From Antedon mediterranea (taxonomy: Eukaryota; Echinodermata; Crinoidea; Comatulida; Antedonidae), in assembly GCF_964355755.1 (NCBI RefSeq), contig NC_092675.1:9065312-9129311 (forward strand): a stretch of 64,000 bases of DNA. The letters are read 5' to 3'. Within the stretch, counting starts at the first letter, position 1. The number at the start of each line of letters is the position of its first letter. Below are positions 58,601 through 64,000 of the stretch, piece after piece. Position numbers and translations under genes: made by a program. A model generated the notes under the pieces. The model searched no databases, was not told the origin of the DNA, and saw only the letters and a list, made by a program, of their open reading frames with translations.

Positions 58601-60401
58601 TGAAACACACGTCGTATGCTTACGTCGATTTTAGTGTTGTTACGAAAGTTGAAATTTTTTTCTTACGTCGGTCAGATTTATGACGTATTTGAAAAACATC
58701 TCTGATTGGTGTTTCTTTTTAGAGCGGATTTTATAATTTTTCGCGAGAAATGTTGAATGATGTTATTGTACCTGTAGCTACTCAACAGCAGTGTCAGTGC
58801 AGCACACCAACATATTATTTTTAGTAGATAGGCTAGGCCCTAGTATTAGTAATAATACTTAATTAATACTGTACTAATAGGAATTGATTTGACCAAAATC
58901 TAATCAAACTAGCCTAGGAGCCTATGCTAGTAGGCCTTTGTACTATTGTATGAATCAAAATATGAATGAATTATCCTGGCCCTCTAGGCCTAGCCTTAAA
59001 CTGTTTTCAAAATTTAAAAAAAGCAAATCATTTCGGGATTCCTATTATTATTAGACCTACCTAGGCCCTAGGCTAGGCCTTGGCCTATGGGCCCAGGCAT
59101 ACTCTAATCGATCGAGCATGAGATAGTAGGCCTACTACCGCAGTAAGATACCCATTATTTACAGGCCTATAATAAGAATAAATTTAACAAAACAATATAA
59201 ATTATACAAAATCAAGCAAACATTTTTTTTTAAAGTTACATAATAATATTATTATTGCTTACAAAGAGGCTTTCTATATCTTATCTTGTTGCAAATATTC
59301 ACTTTTCGCGACGTTTCTACCGACAAATAGAACAGAAGAATGTCGGTTTCTTTGAAATGCTGATTGTTTATTGCACGTCCATAAATAGGAGTATTACATT
59401 TTGATGAGTTGTAAACTCCCTGATTAGAACATTATTATATTGAAACTACTGTGCATTTGTAAAGTATGTACAACATCGTAAAGTGGGCTAAAATACAGTA
59501 GTAAATACATACAAATGTTATTGTCCGGCTTTATTTCACTATAAGGTCATACACATTACGTCATAACTCTTGTCGGTCATTGGTTGCTTGTTACGATTGC
59601 GCTTACGTCTCTTGCGAAAGTTGACTTCAAGTCAACTTTCGTAAGAGACGTAAGAAACGTGACGCAAGGGCGTTCATTCAAGCATAAGATAAAAAATCCC
59701 GGTTTCCTGTAAAATCGGAAGAAATCGTCGTAACGCAACAATTGTTAGGTCATCGGTTTCCTGTAAAATCGTTTGTCGTTACCATTTTTCTTACGTTGCG
59801 TCGATTTTATAAATTTTCGATCGTAATCGGTTTCCTGTAAAATCCGCATTTCTTACGACAAATCGACGTAGTCGCAACAAAAGTGATGTTCTTACGTCGA
59901 CAGGAAACCAGGCTTAAAGACGATAGGGCCAGACGTACAAGACGATCCATTTCTTATGGGCCCGATCATTTCTATGATGGACCCGATCGTCTGTTTAACA
60001 GTCATACATAATAACCAGGGAAAAATTTCATTTGAAAATTTTGTTTAGCAAAATTGCTAATCAAACTGATTTTTTAGTCAAGAAACATAGTTTTGTATTG
60101 TATTTTTTCCTACACAATTTTAGAAATGTGTAGCAAAAAGGTTGTTTTGTATAGCTTTTTGCTATGCTACACTGGCGAAATTATTCCCTGATAATATTGG
60201 CCTAGGCCTATCTAGCCTAGGCTAGGCCTTGTTGTACCTAGTCCAAGCTAGGCTTACCAATTTCTTTTCAGTCACATGGACTTCCCCACCAGGTTTAACG
60301 TCAAACTCGTCTTCTATCATTCCACGGGTAGCATGAGCTGTGAAGTACAGGGTACACAAAAGTATACATAACTGATGGAATTCAAAAATCATTATTATCA
60401 T
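49644..60401 (-). CDS. MYDGF: MYDGF, myeloid-derived growth factor homologue
   Basis: Five coding exons on the minus strand: 60258-60401, 55256-55306, 53747-53884, 53032-53092 and 49644-49723. All have GT-AG borders and matching phases (474 nt, 157 aa). Residues 1-24 are a hydrophobic signal peptide. Then FDVKPGGEVHV, CIFTYAAQGGTNEKW, GYVCSVERPDGRSYLFFQQF, and RSQLTRVTILAHNPKSEL at the C-terminus follow vertebrate MYDGF (173 aa). C53 and C80 match the pair that forms its disulfide. Vertebrate MYDGF is an ER/Golgi protein that can be secreted as a growth factor; its KDEL-like C-terminus (KSEL here) favours ER retention. An upstream in-frame ATG at 60509 would add 36 residues before the signal peptide; I prefer 60401. 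The 9.8-fold excess of intron over exon comes from repeats. Confidence 0.95.
50530..52803. repeat. 36-bp minisatellite, about 63 copies, in MYDGF intron 4
   Basis: The unit starts gaaatcaaattagtctctgc and continues aatgcactctactact. Because 36 is a multiple of three and most units lack stops, long frames appear on both strands (up to 201 codons on plus, reading EIKLVSAMHSTT repeats). The frames are broken by TACTTAA units and by 34-bp units that lack two bases. Variant patterns recur: the block at 51037-51375 is repeated at 51791-52129, 754 bp later (21 units minus 2 bp), showing higher-order duplication. I regard the frames as non-coding, inside an intron. Confidence 0.95.
55560..56070 (-). 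pseudogene. Non-LTR ORF2 C-terminus relic (MYDGF intron 1)
   Basis: The minus strand reads NRYRYQLGCLTFKALHNLAP followed by QSISQLLAEITSNGR, with stops and frame shifts: the K...LtyKaLhnlAP.YlseLl motif of Jockey/CR1-like ORF2 C-termini. Confidence 0.65.
56288..56811. mobile_element. CAGGGGCG-ended DNA element
   Basis: Ends CAGGGGCGCAGCCAGC (56288-56303) and GGCTCCTGCGCCCCTG (56796-56811) are inverted repeats; TATGT directly borders both sides (56283-56287 and 56812-56816). hAT elements often have CAGGGGCG ends but make 8-bp duplications, so the superfamily is uncertain. 524 bp, no transposase. Contains gcgagcgaagcgagc and a run of 16 C. Confidence 0.6.
57230..57480. repeat. Two diverged tandem copies of a ~110-bp block
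   Basis: The sequence from gagatgttataagctgaatg to gattccaacaggagggggaa occurs at about 57282-57350 and again at 57388-57450. A reverse-complement relative (ggttccctctccatgaaaaa) sits at 58118-58137. Confidence 0.5.
57690..57993. mobile_element. piggyBac-like MITE
   Basis: Inverted ends CACATTGACTGCCAAGGC and GCCGTGGCAGTGAACGTG are bordered by TTAA (57686-57689) and TTAT (57994-57997), probably a decayed TTAA target duplication. 304 bp, no ORF. Confidence 0.5.
58420..59914. mobile_element. Harbinger-like non-autonomous element, 1.5 kb (MYDGF intron 1)
   Basis: Terminal inverted repeats AGGCTGGTTTCCTGTCGACG (58420-58439) and its exact reverse complement ending at 59914 are flanked by TAA (58417-58419 and 59915-59917). 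The right side carries repeated ggtttcctgtaaaatcg blocks (59700, 59755, 59827) and a 53-bp near-perfect palindrome (59602-59654). No transposase or Myb-like frame. The interior is rich in TAGGCCTA palindromes. Confidence 0.8.
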
Positions 60402-60509
60402 AAATTGTTGCGTAGCATTACACCATGGATTAATGACACTATAATAACAAAATAAAATACACGCCGCCGCGATATAAAACTTGTAAAAAAAAATTTCCAC
60501 CCGGTCCAT

Positions 60510-60835
60510 TCCAAGTTACAAATGGGGTGGTCTAAAATAATATAAAAACTTCACCATACTTGTAACTTTAAATAGATACAAAATAACTTATTATAATGGA
60601 ATAAGAATAAATAGAAAAATAAATAAAAAATACATTTATAGACATCTTCGTTTTTATGTTATTTAGGCCTACTTGTTTTAGATATAATAAAAAGCTGTCT
60701 CTACCCGTACTAGTAATGATTGAAACTGCACTGAACTCCAAATACGATGATGCCACGTCAATTAGTGGGATTCCCCAAAAGCATGATTCAACTAGTATTA
60801 GAGATATTCTTACCTTTAGTGATTCTTACCTTTAG
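60510..60835. other. Sequence upstream of MYDGF
   Basis: Probably contains the MYDGF promoter and 5' UTR. No TATA box stands out, and I see no separate gene. Confidence 0.3.
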
Positions 60836-61570
60836 TGATTAAAAGAGGCTGTGAGCTTAGTGCTCGTAAGTTGCCTCCTCTCCTTTTGTTTATGTGAAAT
60901 GTCGAGGTTGTTTTTGAATGAATTTGTGTTTGTGCTGTTAATGACATGTTCTGGTAGTGTCGAGTTCCATTTGTTGATTGCTCTGACGTCAAAATAGGTA
61001 TCTCTCCTGATGGTTTTGTATCTAGGTTTAGATAATGTAAGTGAGTGTCCTCTGGTTATAACCTCTGGGGTTCTGCCTTAGAGTGAAAAATGAATTTGCC
61101 TCAATGTTTACTATACCACGGATAATTTTGAACATTTCAATGAGATCACCTCTATCTCGTCTTTCTTCGAGTGTTAGTAGGTGAAGCATGGCATGCAAGA
61201 CGCTCATCAGCGGGAAGATTCCTAAGTTCAGGTACAAGTTTGGTTGCTCGGTTTTGTGCTCTTTCTAAAATCTTCTTGCGTCCAACTTGGTTAGGTGACC
61301 ACACTTGTACACAGTACTCTAAGAGTGGACGAATTAGCGTTTTATACAATGGGATGAACATCTCTTTATCTAAGTAAGTGAAGGTGCGCCTAATCATTGC
61401 AATTCTGCCATTAGCTTTTGCGACAATCTTGTTTACGTGGGTTTTGAATTTGAAATCTGTAGTAACAGTTATTCCCAGATCACTTTGCTCAGTCACAGAT
61501 GCAAGATCAGTGTCACCAAGACGATATGTATGATTAGATATGTTCAAAGTTATAGAACATAAATCCAGAG
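60836..61570 (-). pseudogene. CR1/Jockey-like ORF2 C-terminal relic
   Basis: The minus strand reads HTYRLGDTDLASVTEQSDLG, HVNKIVAKANGRIAMIRRTF, LYKTLIRPLLEYCVQVWSPN and GRKKILERAQNRATKLVPEL, then after a frameshift LTLEERRDRGDLIEMFKIIR, and after another SKPRYKTIRRDTYFDVRAIN and KWNSTLPEHVINS. That is the conserved thumb/C-terminal part of a non-LTR enzyme. The catalytic YADD region and everything upstream are missing, and at least two frameshifts make it non-functional. Confidence 0.85.
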
Positions 61571-64000
61571 TTTTTCGGAACTAGAGTTTTATGCCATGTC
61601 TTGCGTCTGGCCAAATCAAAGGGGCTACCTGTACATAGATGTTGTGCCGCACAATAATTAATATTGCACATTGTGGCTTATGCTCCTGTGCTTGAAGGAT
61701 GACTGTTGTTGATGAAGCATTCTGGTGGTGAGAGGATGCCTTACCCATATTTTAAATAGTTGGTAATATTAATAAAATATGCAATTTTTATATTTGAATT
61801 ATCATATTGGTCCTGCCATCTTCGGTCATTAAAAATACGGGGAATGCATCTTCTCACTTACTGATTTGATGTTTGAAGTGAATGTTGAATGGGATAGTGT
61901 CAGCTCTACTCATATTGGTCATCATGTATGTGGCATCGTTGTTATTTGGTCCAAAAAAATGGCACCTAACTTTTTTTAATTCAGCAACTCAAGAATAACA
62001 AAGTTAGCCAATAAAATCTATTTTGGCACTAATATCGAGCTGGAGCTAGTTTTCCTTACATATGTGACTATCGTCGATTCAATCAGGTTTTACTTTACAT
62101 ATACATAAGCATTTTAACCGACCAATCAGAACAGGGTTATTTATTATTATTGTCTCCTGGCAAAAAAAATTATTTACCTGAAAAAAATAGTAAAATTGTC
62201 TGGTTTTGTGTTAAATTCAACGTTTTATTTTGTTTATAAGCTAAATCATCATAACCTCATTAAAACTGCAAAATAGCATATTCAAAGTCTGATTTTATAA
62301 ATCTTTACTTTTCATGATTTTGGGGGACAATACATCATTAAACTTTTGATTCTGTGTGGCTGGCTTACAAATCCTAACTTTGTTAGATTGTAATGCAATT
62401 AAATCAGAATGCTAATTGTTATTTTGCCCGAATGTATGCAACCTCCAAGGTGATCCACATAATAATTACCCTCAATTACTTGAAAGTTGATAATAACCAC
62501 GTATATATAATTATACAGGTATATATATTTACCGTAATAACGATTAGCTCACCAGAACATGCTGGCCTAGCCTTGCATGATACAGACCACTAATTGGGCG
62601 TTATACAGGCCAAATGTTGAGAACTCCTGTTAAAGGCATTAACAGTAAAATGAACAAAAGGGCTGCAGTAATAATAAACTATTAATGAATGTGATGATTG
62701 AAAAAAAAGCAAGATGATTCAATAGTATATATTGATTTATTTTTACATTTAATATACAACTTTGCATACACCTAAAATAATTCTTGACACAATCTGGACT
62801 ATTACACATAATATTTCAAAAGTTATTGGAAAGCTATGGGTCTAATTTGAAAATTGGTTAAATATAGTTACAGCAAAATAACATTGGCAGGATTACAGGC
62901 TTATAAAGGTTCTATTTCATACATATCCAACAGCAAGTAACTGTCAATTTCAGGATGAGTAAACCAAGTCTCTTTTGAGGCATGGAGGAGTAAAAACAGA
63001 GTTACATTACAATCAATTGAACCATGGAATTTTAAGGCAAGCATGGTAACCACAAGCTTTTCACATCTGCAAAATGTAACAAGCTGTAACCAGGTTTGCA
63101 TACTGTGAAGACAATTTTGTGGAAAATCTCCCGAGATTTCACAGGGGTTCCTTGTAAAATCTCGAAGAAAAACATACCAACAAGAGGCCTGTGTTTTTGT
63201 TCCGAGTTCTTACTGCGTGCATGTGTATTGCCCTGGGATTAAATGTCCAATCATAGTAATCAAATTGTGCGCAACATGGTTACAATTTGTTACAAGTTGT
63301 ACAAATTTATGCAGATGTGAAAAGGGTATTGACTATTATTGTAAATTCGTATGAATCAAATTCTAGGCAAAAAGAATAAGCTATATAAAAAGATACAATA
63401 TATGTACTAATGGTATAACATAAACTGTACAAACTTACTACAATAATATAAAGATTATACAGAACGGTATAAAATAGGCTATATTTAAATAGAATAAAGG
63501 ACCTAACAACAATTAAATTTAAATAATATCAAATATATGAATATAAAAAATATATATTGCAACAAAATAATAGATATATATTTCTCTACAATAACATTGT
63601 GTCAAGTTTATAACAGAACAATATGTAATTACAATGTATAGTTGGTAAATAGTTGGTTTGTGTGCAATTTTGCTGGATTCTAATGTATGTATCGGTTGTT
63701 TTTTTTCTAGTGTTTCCGCTGTATTTTTATTTTCTTATTACGTTATTGGAGGCAATTCAGTTTTATACTGCAATTTCTTTTTTAAATATAAAATAAATAA
63801 ATAAATAAATATTAGTTTTAAATTAAAATATTGTATAACACCAAGTAAAAACAGCATTGTATTTTTAATTTATTGTCATGGTTTATCAATAAATACTGTA
63901 TTAAATCATTACAATATACAAATTCTAAAGTACATTAAAAGGCCTACAACAAATGACCTTGTTAAAATAATGTAGTTACACCTCATTAAGACCATCAAAT
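61571..64000. other. Right-hand intergenic DNA
   Basis: No recognised gene. There is a lone end of the GGGACAATACATC element family at about 62326. On the minus strand AATAAA signals near 62735 leave open that this is the long 3' UTR of a gene beyond the right edge. An (ATAA)n-type LINE tail lies at about 63780-63812. Confidence 0.3.

Overview
This is an AT-rich window of animal nuclear DNA with spliced genes, many short exons and a dense load of transposable elements. The two recognisable genes, NBAS and MYDGF, are metazoan. The very frequent TAGGCCTA-type palindromes, the L2/CR1-like reverse-transcriptase relics and the echinoderm-like repeat style make a marine deuterostome, perhaps an echinoderm, my best guess. 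That taxonomic call is inference only.

Layout. At 1-935 lies the 3' end of an unrecognised plus-strand gene. From 1199 to 1566 a (TA)n tract carries a ~220-bp perfect palindrome with a complete hammerhead-ribozyme-like motif in each arm (Penelope-type signature). At 2206-3943 is a non-autonomous hAT element with an exact 8-bp target duplication; it ends 95 bp before the NBAS start codon. NBAS (plus strand, 4039-40460) is reconstructed by eye as 57 exons with consistent phases, giving 2280 codons plus stop (6843 nt), close to the ~2370 aa of vertebrate NBAS. Its introns hold a long inverted repeat, split L2-like retroelement relics, Harbinger-like, mariner/pogo-like and TA-flanked inverted-repeat elements, tRNA-like relics and two minisatellites. 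One minisatellite (22736-23288) is a tandem amplification of the end of exon 27 together with its 5' splice site.

After NBAS come a tRNA-like gene (40872-40944) and a foldback repeat. Two intronless-looking plus-strand ORFs follow, 42383-43060 (unknown) and 43993-45222 (a short helix reminiscent of the inhibitory synaptic factor INSYN1). Next is a repeat-rich intergenic stretch, then MYDGF on the minus strand (60401 down to 49644, five coding exons, 157 aa, signal peptide and a C-terminal KSEL). The last MYDGF intron contains a 2.27-kb array of ~63 copies of a 36-bp repeat, open on both strands. The first MYDGF intron contains a retroelement relic, a CAGGGGCG-ended element, a piggyBac-like MITE and a 1.5-kb Harbinger-like element. 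From 60510 to the end I see only a CR1/Jockey-like relic and unassigned AT-rich DNA.

The two genes are not an operon. Both products work in the early secretory pathway: NBAS in the ER tethering complex for Golgi-to-ER vesicles, and MYDGF as a protein carrying a KDEL-like signal that depends on such retrieval. The adjacency is probably coincidental. All exon borders and element ends were read by eye without alignment or search tools.
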